Assembly (NCBI GenBank): GCA_003646715.1
Contig: QMLL01000001.1
Coordinates: 1 to 24,159, forward strand
Origin: Deltaproteobacteria bacterium
Lineage (GTDB): Bacteria > Desulfobacterota > Syntrophobacteria > B119-G9
DNA length: 24,159 bases
Reading direction: 5' to 3'
Made by a program: the position numbers and the translations under genes. Below the pieces are notes generated by a model. It was not told the origin of the DNA and did no database searches. It saw only the letters and a list, made by a program, of their open reading frames with translations. How positions within the stretch are numbered: the stretch's first letter is position 1; every line of letters begins with the position of its first letter. Positions 14,685 through 21,592 of the stretch are shown here, in pieces.

Positions 14685-15292
14685 TGGGACCTGTAATAAA
14701 ATTAGCCGGGATGATAAATTCACCGGTAGACTTCTTTCTGGCTGTCTGTTTTGGTTTTTTCTTTGGATTTATCCTGGAAAGTTCGGGCCTTGCCAATTGC
14801 AGGAAGATAGCCGGAGTGTTTTACTTTTATGATGTTACCGTGGTTCAGGTAATGTTTACGGCAATTGTCACGGCAGTTCTTCTTCTCTATGGCACTTCAG
14901 CAATGGGTGTGCTGGATCTTTCACTTCTTTACGTACCCGATACATACATTTATTCTTATATACTTGCAGGCTTTATCCTCGGTGCAGGGATGGTTATGGG
15001 AGGCTACTGACCGGCCACATCTTTAACTGCCACGGCTGGCGGTCGGATCGACGGACTGTTCTTCGTAGTTGGAATAATGATCGGTTCCTGGCTTTTCTCA
15101 GAGCTTTTTACAATCATAAAACCAATCTATAAAGCGGGATCTCTGGGTAAATACTTTCTTTACCAATTATTCAATCTTCCGATCGGAGTTACGATTTTTA
15201 TTGTAACTCTGGCCGGACTCTGCTTTTTGTTCCTGTTTACTTTCCTTGAAACTCTTTTCGGAAAAAAGTTTGGAGGCAGCCGTGATTTATAA
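14684..15292 (+). CDS. YeeE/YedE family transporter, C-terminal half, predicted selenoprotein (Sec109)
   Basis: Read through the in-frame UGA at 15008-15010 this is 202 residues; stopping there leaves 108 and cuts the protein inside its key motif. The sequence around the UGA is MGGY-U-PATSLTA...GGRIDGLFF, and family members have GYCPGTSLxAxxxGxIDG, so Sec replaces the conserved Cys exactly. The frame stays open for 94 more codons with two further helices (GLFFVVGIMIGSWLF, GVTIFIVTLAGLCFLFLF). A SECIS-like hairpin follows. The ATG at 14684 (AGGGAAGGG 8 nt upstream, TAATG overlap with the first half) is preferred to the GTG at 14675. It probably pairs with the first half; the Cys/Sec here would face the substrate path. 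What is not shown is actual Sec insertion. Confidence 0.85.
15008..15042 (+). promoter_or_regulatory. Predicted Sec UGA codon and SECIS hairpin in YeeE/YedE gene
   Basis: After UGA (15008-15010) come 16 nt, then CTGCCA (15027-15032) pairing with TGGCGG (15037-15042, one G-U) around loop CGGC. The loop begins after 22 nt. An alternative longer stem pairs GACCG (15009-15013) with CGGTC (15040-15044), plus CCA with TGG, and competes with it. Confidence 0.6.
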
Positions 15293-15677
15293 AAGGATAC
15301 TGATAGTTCTCATCTTAATAGCTTTGATTGTGGCAGGCTCACTGGCACTTTTGAAAAACAAAACTGTTTTGAGTGCACAATACAAGCGGTGTATGCAACT
15401 AACTAGCGAAGCGGATCAACTTTTCCTGAACAAAAAATACAAGGATGCCATAGAAAAATACAGGCAAGCTCTAATGATTGATCCGAAAAACCAGAAACTA
15501 TGGCAAAAGTTAATAGAAAGCATAAGAAAAGAAGCTTACTTGCAGGTTTCCGCTGCAAAACCCGCTATGATACCGCAGGTGACGAAACCTGAAACCAAAC
15601 CTGTTCAACCACAGGTCATAACACCTCCAGCACCATCTGAACCTTCCTTTGTGATTGAGGAAGACGAAGGCTGCTAA
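15282..15677 (+). CDS. Membrane-anchored TPR protein with Pro-rich tail
   Basis: A 131-residue protein: a transmembrane helix at about 5-24 (ILIVLILIALIVAGSLALL), a TPR-like repeat (AQYKRCMQL...ADQLFLNKKYKDAIEKYRQALMIDPKNQKLW), then a Pro/Thr/Lys-rich flexible tail ending FVIEEDEGC. TPRs mediate protein contacts, and the single helix suggests it docks something at the inner membrane. I use the GTG at 15282 because GGAGG lies 5 nt upstream; a TTG at 15246 has no such site. It overlaps the end of the YeeE C-half by 11 nt, so the three genes form one coupled operon. A partner role for the transporter is inference; no specific family is recognised. Confidence 0.75.
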   Translation: MIYKRILIVLILIALIVAGSLALLKNKTVLSAQYKRCMQLTSEADQLFLNKKYKDAIEKYRQALMIDPKNQKLWQKLIESIRKEAYLQVSAAKPAMIPQVTKPETKPVQPQVITPPAPSEPSFVIEEDEGC

Positions 15678-15685
15678 TCTTCCGT

Positions 15686-15713
15686 GGGAGACGTTCACAC
15701 GTCTCCCGTTCTT
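15686..15713 (+). terminator. Hairpin terminator after TPR gene
   Basis: GGGAGACGT (15686-15694) and ACGTCTCCC (15699-15707) form a perfect 9-bp stem with loop TCAC. It is followed by GTTCTTTGT, an imperfect U-tract. Confidence 0.7.
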
Positions 15714-16008
15714 TGTCTTCAGTTTTTCTCATGCATTGATTGGAAGGGGACCTTCCTGACTCTATCTATTCCTGTTTGATTGTTGACCAAAAGACCCTCA
15801 AAAAGCGTGAATTTCCCTAGATCCTAAATTTAACATAATATATCTTATCAGACGTTAATGATATGGAAAAAGATCCTTATGCCAACAAGATGCTTGAAAT
15901 AATTGGCCAGGATGACATTGTCTGGTAGTCCCTATTTACATGTCTGATCTCTAAAAAATCCTCTTGACAATTCTGACAGGATTGTTAAATAGAATATAAA
16001 AACAGCGA
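15714..16008 (+). promoter_or_regulatory. Intergenic region with tRNA-Gly promoter
   Basis: No convincing gene. TTGACA at 15964-15969 and TAGAAT at 15990-15995 have a long 20-nt spacer. CTGACA (15973-15978) and TATAAA (15995-16000) have a good 16-nt spacer and would start about 3 nt before the tRNA. A 21-codon ORF at 15863-15928 lacks a ribosome binding site. Confidence 0.45.
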
Positions 16009-16083
<75 letters not shown>

Positions 16084-16095
16084 AAAAAGAACAGC

Positions 16096-16118
16096 AAGCG
16101 GCACATGCCGCTTTTTTT
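16096..16118 (+). terminator. Terminator of tRNA-Gly
   Basis: AAGCGGCA (16096-16103) and TGCCGCTT (16106-16113) form a perfect stem around CA, running into a T-tract to 16118. Confidence 0.88.
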
Positions 16119-16144
16119 GTTTTCGCAGTTAAGAGTTTGCTATC

Positions 16145-17158
16145 ATGAGTTCACTCAACATTCAGACCACGCGCCCTAAATCCGTAACGTCTTTGCTCAC
16201 CAAGTTTCTGGAAGTTTTTGATCCAAAAGACCGTGTTCTGATTACTATTGACCCAGACCCAGATTCGCTTTCATCGGCAATGGCCGTCAAAAGAATCCTC
16301 TGGCACAAGGTTCAAAGCACAACCATAGCTATAATCAGACCTATTACCAGATTAAATAATATAACCATGGTTCGATTGCTTAAAATACCCGTGGTTGATA
16401 AAAAAGACATTAATCCATCAGAGTTCGATCGACATGTGATCGTTGATGGCCAGCCGGCTCACTTTGAGGAATTTCAAAATATTAATTTTAACGTTGTCAT
16501 TGACCATCATCCTCTCAAAGAGGAACCTCAAGGAGTAGATTTTGCTGATATTCGCCCAACCTACGGAGCTACTGCTACAATACTCACTGAATACCTAAAA
16601 GCGGCAAAAATAAAACCTTCAAAAACACTCGCAACTGCTTTAATTTACGGTATAAAAACGGATACACATGACTTTCAGGGTAAGGTTGTTGAGGAAGATG
16701 TTAAGGCTTTCAGATACCTTTTCCCCTTCGCTTTTATAAATACCCTGAGAAAAATCGAAATATCCGACATGGAGCTTAAAGATCTCAAGTTTTTTAAACG
16801 TGCACTGGAAAACAAACGTGTTTCTAGAAAGAGGATCTTTACGTACCTTGAACGCGTACCCTCCCATGACATCTGTGTGTTGGTGGCAGATTTTCTGATG
16901 AAGATTCATGATATCAGATGGGTAGTAGTTTCAGGTCTTACAAATGATAAGCTGGTGGTCGTGATACGAAACGATGGAATACGCAAAAACGCCGGTCAAC
17001 TTGCCGAGAAGGCTTTCGGGTCGATAGGCAGTGCTGGCGGTCACAAGGGTATGGCTAGAGCCGAAATACCGCTCGAGAATCTGGAACAATATCTGAGGAA
17101 ATTTAACGCAAACACAATTCAGAGATTCATCCGGGAAAGGTTCTTGAAAAGAACTTAG
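16145..17158 (+). CDS. DHH/DHHA1 family phosphoesterase (NrnA-like)
   Basis: A 337-residue cytoplasmic phosphoesterase. Relatives degrade short oligoribonucleotides or cleave pAp (NrnA) using manganese. The DHH domain has the metal-binding ITIDPDPDSLSSA (33-45), Asp101 (VDGQ) and IDHHP (119-123). The C-terminal DHHA1 domain has VVVIRNDG and GSAGGHKGMARAEI, the GGH motif that binds substrate. The ligand set looks complete. The DPDPD form differs from the DHDAIGS of classic NrnA, so exact substrate is open. The ATG at 16145 has a weak ribosome binding site; no better start is visible. rnhA follows after 19 nt and is likely co-transcribed, making a small RNA-turnover pair. Confidence 0.85.
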   Translation: MSSLNIQTTRPKSVTSLLTKFLEVFDPKDRVLITIDPDPDSLSSAMAVKRILWHKVQSTTIAIIRPITRLNNITMVRLLKIPVVDKKDINPSEFDRHVIVDGQPAHFEEFQNINFNVVIDHHPLKEEPQGVDFADIRPTYGATATILTEYLKAAKIKPSKTLATALIYGIKTDTHDFQGKVVEEDVKAFRYLFPFAFINTLRKIEISDMELKDLKFFKRALENKRVSRKRIFTYLERVPSHDICVLVADFLMKIHDIRWVVVSGLTNDKLVVVIRNDGIRKNAGQLAEKAFGSIGSAGGHKGMARAEIPLENLEQYLRKFNANTIQRFIRERFLKRT

Positions 17159-17177
17159 TCCCCTCCCCTTTCATACT

Positions 17178-17648
17178 ATGTCAAAAAAAAGAAACAATTA
17201 TAAAAAAGTCGAAATATTTACTGACGGTGCCTGCCAGGGTAATCCCGGACCAGGCGGATGGGCGGCTATCCTCAAGTATAAAAACGTGGAAAAGGAGCTT
17301 TCCGGGGCAGAACCTTTTACCACAAATAATAGAATGGAACTGACCGCTGTTATCGAAGCATTGAAAGCGCTAAAAGAACCCTGCAAGGTAACCATATGTA
17401 CCGATTCCCAGTACGTACAAAAAGGCATCTCCGAATGGCTTCCAAAATGGAAACAACGTAAGTGGCTCACCAGTACCAAGAATAAGGTCAAAAATGTGGA
17501 TTTGTGGAAAATTCTGGACAGAGAAGCATCGAAGCATCATGTTACCTGGAAATGGGTGCGAGGACACAGCGGAATCCCCCAGAATGAAAGATGTGATTAC
17601 CTTGCAAAGATGGCCATAGAAAACATGAAAAAGAAATGGGATAAGTAG
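17178..17648 (+). CDS. rnhA: Ribonuclease HI
   Basis: A 156-residue enzyme that cuts RNA in RNA-DNA hybrids (R-loops, Okazaki primers). The four catalytic carboxylates are present: Asp16 (FTDGACQGNPG), Glu54 (NRMELTAVIEAL), Asp76 (CTDSQYV) and Asp140 (NERCDYLA), with the flexible-loop His130 (VRGHSG). The basic handle region (EWLPKWKQRKW) is present as in the E. coli-type enzyme. Length is normal. It lies 19 nt downstream of the DHH phosphoesterase. Confidence 0.97.
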   Translation: MSKKRNNYKKVEIFTDGACQGNPGPGGWAAILKYKNVEKELSGAEPFTTNNRMELTAVIEALKALKEPCKVTICTDSQYVQKGISEWLPKWKQRKWLTSTKNKVKNVDLWKILDREASKHHVTWKWVRGHSGIPQNERCDYLAKMAIENMKKKWDK

Positions 17649-17657
17649 ATAACCTTG

Positions 17658-17681
17658 GATTCTCGCTTTCGCAGGAATAAC
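17658..17681 (+). repeat. Degenerate REP-like palindrome
   Basis: A 24-nt unit with the same framework as the two at 12224-12287: GATTC-t-CGC...CGCaGGAAT-a-AC. Base changes have weakened the stem. It follows the rnhA stop by 9 nt. Confidence 0.65.
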
Positions 17682-17683
17682 AA

Positions 17684-17724
17684 AGAGGTTGCCGATCTTG
17701 CTTCCCGGCAACCTCTATATTTAG
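17684..17724. terminator. Terminator between convergent rnhA and mvhD
   Basis: AGAGGTTGCC (17684-17693) pairs perfectly with GGCAACCTCT (17707-17716); then TATATTTAG. The stem can work for both rnhA (+) and mvhD (-), though the T-run is short. Confidence 0.7.
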
Positions 17725-17780
17725 CATACGCCGGTGGCCGCGTTTGGCCCCGCCTTTCCAGTTTCTTGCTTTCGGTAGTC

Positions 17781-18209
17781 TTATGCCGCTTTTTTCTCTT
17801 TCAGTGGCAACGGCCCGAGTTCTTTAATTTTCTCCACAAACTCGGTAATACTTTCAGCAAATCTGGGAGCTTCAGCTGAAGAAATCCATCGTAGGTGAAG
17901 TCGTTCTGGTTCAATGCCTGTGAACTGCAAAAGCTCCTTTAAGAAAGCCACCCTTTTGGTTGTCATATAATTACCATACAGGTAATGGCAGTCTCCGATG
18001 TGTCACCCACCGATAAAAACGCCATCGACCCCTTTCTGAAACGCCTTTAGCACATAATGAGGGGAAACGCTTGCGGAGCAGGGAACTCTTACTGTTCTTA
18101 CATTGGGTGGGTACTGAAGACGGCTTACTCCGGCGAGATCAGCTGCAGAATAAGCACACCAGTTGCAGAGAAACGCGACGATCCGGGGTTCATAATTGTC
18201 TTTGACCAT
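17781..18209 (-). CDS. mvhD: MvhD/FlpD-type hydrogenase/Hdr electron-transfer subunit, predicted selenoprotein (Sec69)
   Basis: Read through UGA at 18003-18005 this is 142 residues, the normal MvhD length; otherwise it is split into fragments of 68 and about 60 residues. MvhD carries a [2Fe-2S] cluster and passes electrons from a hydrogenase or formate dehydrogenase to HdrA. Visible are FLCNWCAYSAADLAG (Cys15, Cys18), VRVPCSASV (Cys47), and GVFIGG-U-HIGDCHYLYGN, where relatives have GCHPGDCHY: Sec replaces the first Cys and the second (Cys74) is kept. The ATG at 18209 has GGGAG upstream. It faces away from the hdr genes across a 556-base gap, rather than following hdrA as in many genomes. No hydrogenase gene is in the window, so the donor is unknown. 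Sec insertion is predicted, not shown. Confidence 0.9.
17970..18005 (-). promoter_or_regulatory. Predicted Sec UGA codon and SECIS hairpin in mvhD
   Basis: On the minus strand, after UGA (18005-18003) come 16 nt, then ATTACC pairing perfectly with GGTAAT around loop TGTAT (plus-strand 17970-17986). The loop begins after 22 nt, the same spacing as in the other two UGA genes. Confidence 0.65.
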
Positions 18210-18765
18210 ATGCTATATCTCCCACGATTGGTATAGTCTAGCGAAATGCCTTTGAGGACTCTGACAGAGGCGGGTAGCCAGAATCCCAATTCAATCGTTT
18301 ATTGCGTGCTGCGTGCATCTGTCTATTTACAGTCCTACGCCGTATTTGTCAAGACCGATTTTCAGGTTGTGTCAATAGCATTTATAAAAAGGCGAATTGC
18401 TGCAATGTTCGCATTCGGTATTCTGGCCCAAACAGTAGCGCGAGTGACACCCACGAAGGACTAAAAGCGGTACTTAGGGCAGTTTTGCTAGCATACCATG
18501 GCAGCGATGTCAGTTTCACTTGCAACAAAATGCACAGAAAAATTCTTGCACTATTCATAACCTGCGATTACTTTACCTTCTGTCAATCTTTCACGGAAAA
18601 ACTCCTTGACAACAAGTTTTGTATACTATAAATAACCTCTTGTCTTTATCATAGAGACTCTGCCTATTTTGTCGTTCCATTTTAGCTTGCTTGACGACTG
18701 CCGGAGGCTTTTTCTCAAAATCTTCTAGGGACTAAACATCTTAACGCTATAGGGGAAAGTAGCTT
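18210..18765. promoter_or_regulatory. Divergent intergenic region between mvhD and hdr genes
   Basis: 556 bases with no convincing gene: the short frames present lack ribosome binding sites and family motifs. It should hold promoters for both directions. TTGACA at 18606-18611 is followed 15 nt later by TATAAA (18627-18632), a reasonable promoter for the hdr operon with a short spacer and a ~130-nt leader. No strong hairpins were found. An ancestral gene remnant is possible but unrecognised. Confidence 0.4.
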
Positions 18766-20526
18766 ATGTTTTTCAATGTCACACTTTACATTGTCTTAAC
18801 TATATTTGGTGTAGGGTTGATTTACAAGGTATCTACATGGTTTCGCTATAACATTGGAATTGTTGCAAGGGATATATCAACAGGTGAAAGGTTTGCTGCT
18901 GCCATTAAGGGCGTTTTTTCAACTTTTTTCAGCAGCAGAATCCTTACATTGCTGCGGGTATTCTTGGTGGATGTTCTTCTCCAGATGAGAACGTTGAAAG
19001 AAGATGGTCTGAGATGGATCATGCATATGCTCATCTACTGGGGCTTTATGCTTCTTCTACTTATGCATGCCCTTGACAAATTTATAACTTCTGTCCTCTT
19101 TCCTGACTACCAACCGACAATTAATCCTTTCCTCACTCTTCGAGATCTCTTTGGGGCAATGGTAATTGCAGGAATAGGTATTGCAATTTATAGACGCTTT
19201 ATCATGAAAGTCCCTCGCCTGAAAACTAATTCAATGGACTGCTACGCCATCGGCATAGTCGCCGTCATAATTATCTCAGGAATTTGCTTGCAAGCAACGA
19301 AAATTGTCTCTTACTCAAGCTACCAAAGTATGGTGGAAGAGTACACAACGATGCCTGAGGAAGACGAACTTAAGGCACTTGAGGCTTACTGGGTCCAGGA
19401 AATGGGTATGGTTTCTCCCACTACTAAGGGGCCGTTTAACAAGGAGCTTCTGGAAGCAGGTAAAGAGGCTTTCGAGATGAGCTGTGCCGAGTGCCATGCG
19501 CGAGAGCAATCCGCTTTCTTGAGCTATGGTCTTTCTCGGATAATTAAACCCTTGGCACTTGGTTTGGATAGTGCCAAGATTCCTATTCTACTCTGGTATA
19601 TACATTTTTTGGCGTGTTTTATTGGTTTGGCTTACCTCCCTTTCAGCAAGATGTTCCATATTATCGTGAGCCCACTGAGTATTTTGGCAAACGCGGTCAT
19701 GGATGATGAAACATCTGATCAGGCAAACATTGCAACCAAGCAAATCATGGATCTAGATGCCTGTACGCATTGTGGAACATGTACCACAAGATGTTCGGTT
19801 GCGATAGCTTTTGAAGAATTTCAGAATATAAACATTCTTCCTTCAGAGAAACTTATTGCAATAAAATCACTTGCTCGGGGGAAGGAGCTGTCGCCCGATG
19901 AGCTGAAGCTTCTCCAAGAAGGAGCCTATATTTGTACCAATTGCTATCGTTGTACTGTTGCGTGTCCCGTGGGTATTAACCTGCAAAGTATATGGTTCAG
20001 CGTGAGAGAGGGCCTTCTCGAGAAGGGTTATCCCGAGCTCTCGGTGCTTTCACAACTTTCCTTTTACCGAGGTTTAATGCAGAGAAAGATTGTTGCTGAT
20101 GAGTACCGGGAACCTCTACAAGAGGCAAGAGAGGCGATCTCTGAGAAGTGCGAATTAATGAAGGCTAAAGAGAAGCCTATCAATGTGACGACAGCAAGCA
20201 AAAAGCTAAGATCGGAATTGAGTCTTTCCAGCCAGGCAAGTACCTTTTCGGTCTGCTTTGCCTGTGAGACATGTACAACAGTATGTCCTGTGGTAGCAAG
20301 CTACGAGAATCCGCAAGAAGCCCTCGGCATGCTCCCCCATCAAATCATGAATGCCTGTGCTCTGGGGGTGCGGGATCTGGCTTTCGGGTCGAACATGCTG
20401 TGGGATTGTGTAACATGCTATCAATGCCAAGAGCAATGTCCCCAAGGGGTAGCAGTTACGGATGTACTCTATGAACTAAAAAATTTGGCTATCAAGAGTG
20501 TAAAACTAACATTGGCAACAAAGTAA
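18766..20526 (+). CDS. Membrane HdrE/NarI-like cytochrome fused to cytochrome c and HdrC-type Fe-S domains
   Basis: A 586-residue electron-transfer protein. The N-terminal ~310 residues have about five helices (near 2-22, 84-105, 126-142, 160-177, 272-300) with His positions suitable for b haem, as in NarI/HdrE/QmoC. Between helices 4 and 5, on the likely periplasmic side, lies CAECH (240-244), a covalent c-haem site. The rest is cytoplasmic and has four cysteine quartets for [4Fe-4S]: C333/336/339/343, C390/393/396/400, C497/500/503/507 and C548/551/554/558; the last pair forms an HdrC module. It thus links quinone or a periplasmic donor to HdrB. The ATG has GGGGAAAG about 8 nt upstream. It is the first gene of hdrC-hdrB-hdrA, with hdrB 14 nt downstream. 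QmoC has the reverse order (HdrC then HdrE). Role as quinone-linked Hdr subunit is inference. Confidence 0.88.
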   Translation: MFFNVTLYIVLTIFGVGLIYKVSTWFRYNIGIVARDISTGERFAAAIKGVFSTFFSSRILTLLRVFLVDVLLQMRTLKEDGLRWIMHMLIYWGFMLLLLMHALDKFITSVLFPDYQPTINPFLTLRDLFGAMVIAGIGIAIYRRFIMKVPRLKTNSMDCYAIGIVAVIIISGICLQATKIVSYSSYQSMVEEYTTMPEEDELKALEAYWVQEMGMVSPTTKGPFNKELLEAGKEAFEMSCAECHAREQSAFLSYGLSRIIKPLALGLDSAKIPILLWYIHFLACFIGLAYLPFSKMFHIIVSPLSILANAVMDDETSDQANIATKQIMDLDACTHCGTCTTRCSVAIAFEEFQNINILPSEKLIAIKSLARGKELSPDELKLLQEGAYICTNCYRCTVACPVGINLQSIWFSVREGLLEKGYPELSVLSQLSFYRGLMQRKIVADEYREPLQEAREAISEKCELMKAKEKPINVTTASKKLRSELSLSSQASTFSVCFACETCTTVCPVVASYENPQEALGMLPHQIMNACALGVRDLAFGSNMLWDCVTCYQCQEQCPQGVAVTDVLYELKNLAIKSVKLTLATK

Positions 20527-20540
20527 ATGGGAAGAGAGCT

Positions 20541-21461
20541 ATGAAATTTGCGCTTTTTTTGGGATGCAATATTCCGGCCCGGGTAAAACAATACGAATCC
20601 TCAGCGCGAGCTGTCTTGGAAAACCTTGGGGTTGAAATCTTCGACATAAGGGAGTTTAATTGCTGCGGATATCCCTTGAGGAACCTTGATTTCAAGGCTT
20701 TTGTCCTTGCCTCAGCCAAGAACCTTGCACTTGCAGCACGGGAGAACCTTAATCTATTGACACTTTGCAAGTGTTGTTATGGAAGCTTGAAGAAAGTGGA
20801 TCACTTAATGAGGGAAAACCAGTCTTTACGAGATGAAATAAACGCTATCCTTAAAAAAGAAGACCTGAAATATGATGGTGGGCTGCAGGTAAAACACTTT
20901 CTCACTGTCCTTTTCCACGATGTTGGAATTGGTTCGATCGCGAAACGAGTGACGAAACGTTTTGACGGCCTTAACATTGCTACCCACTATGGATGCCATG
21001 CCCTCCGACCTAGTAAAATAGTTGAATTCGATGATCCCGTGAAACCCTCTTTATTTGAGAAACTCGTCGAATTGACCGGGGCTAAAAGTATAGATTGGAA
21101 GGCCAAGCTGGATTGCTGCGGTGCTCCGCTACTTGGTGTAAACGATGAGCTTTCAATGAGACTCATGCAAAAGAAGCTGAAAGATGGGAAAGAATCTGGT
21201 GCAGATTATTTATGCGTAGCCTGTCCGTATTGCCAGCTCCAATTTGATTCCGTACAGCGAATGATGTTGGAAAAGCAACATACCAACACCCAGCTTCCAT
21301 CAATCCTATATCCTCAACTTCTTGGTCTCACAATGGGTCTTGATAGTACGTCCCTTGGATTAGACGAAAATCAGCTACCGATCAATGGGATCATGAAGTA
21401 TTTCCCTGAACCCGAGGCAGAAGAAAAGGAAGAAGAAAATGAGGAAAAAGAGGACAAATAG
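20541..21461 (+). CDS. hdrB: Heterodisulfide reductase subunit B-like protein
   Basis: A 306-residue soluble CCG-domain protein. In HdrB each CCG domain binds a noncubane [4Fe-4S] cluster at a disulfide-reducing site. The first set is complete: Cys9, Cys41-Cys42 (FNCCGYP) and Cys76xxCys79 (LCKCCYGSL). The second set is also complete: GCHALRP, DCCGAPLLG and CVACPYCQLQFD. Both sites should therefore be active. The C-terminal ~20 residues are an acidic Glu/Lys tail not usual for the family. It lies 14 nt after the HdrC fusion and 131 nt before hdrA. Non-methanogens lack CoM-S-S-CoB, so the natural substrate is unknown; it may be a protein or low-molecular disulfide. Confidence 0.93.
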   Translation: MKFALFLGCNIPARVKQYESSARAVLENLGVEIFDIREFNCCGYPLRNLDFKAFVLASAKNLALAARENLNLLTLCKCCYGSLKKVDHLMRENQSLRDEINAILKKEDLKYDGGLQVKHFLTVLFHDVGIGSIAKRVTKRFDGLNIATHYGCHALRPSKIVEFDDPVKPSLFEKLVELTGAKSIDWKAKLDCCGAPLLGVNDELSMRLMQKKLKDGKESGADYLCVACPYCQLQFDSVQRMMLEKQHTNTQLPSILYPQLLGLTMGLDSTSLGLDENQLPINGIMKYFPEPEAEEKEEENEEKEDK

Positions 21462-21592
21462 AAAACCTATTTAGCTGATAAGCCATCAGAGAGTGCAACT
21501 ACAAAGGAGAAGAATCATAAGGGCGGGAGTTTCTCTTAATTTATCTTAATAATTGAACTTGTAATCTTAAATCAATCGAAGGTGGAAAGAGT

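Noticed and set aside
14684..15010. YeeE C-half as a truncated pseudogene ending at TGA
   Set aside because: The same frame continues with strong family similarity and membrane helices, the TGA replaces exactly the conserved Cys, and no other lesion exists.
15863..15928. A 21-codon ORF (starts MEKDPYANKM) between the TPR gene and tRNA-Gly
   Set aside because: It has no ribosome binding site and is very short. A faint likeness to the start of hotdog thioesterases is too weak, so at most it is a remnant.
18003..18209. Separate 68-residue protein from the 5' part of mvhD
   Set aside because: It ends inside the GGC-H-x-GDCH motif, and the rest of MvhD follows in the same frame.
18210..18765. 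Genes in the mvhD-hdr gap, such as short plus-strand frames at 18246 and 18302
   Set aside because: They lack ribosome binding sites and have no recognisable domain or motif; they overlap each other in different frames.
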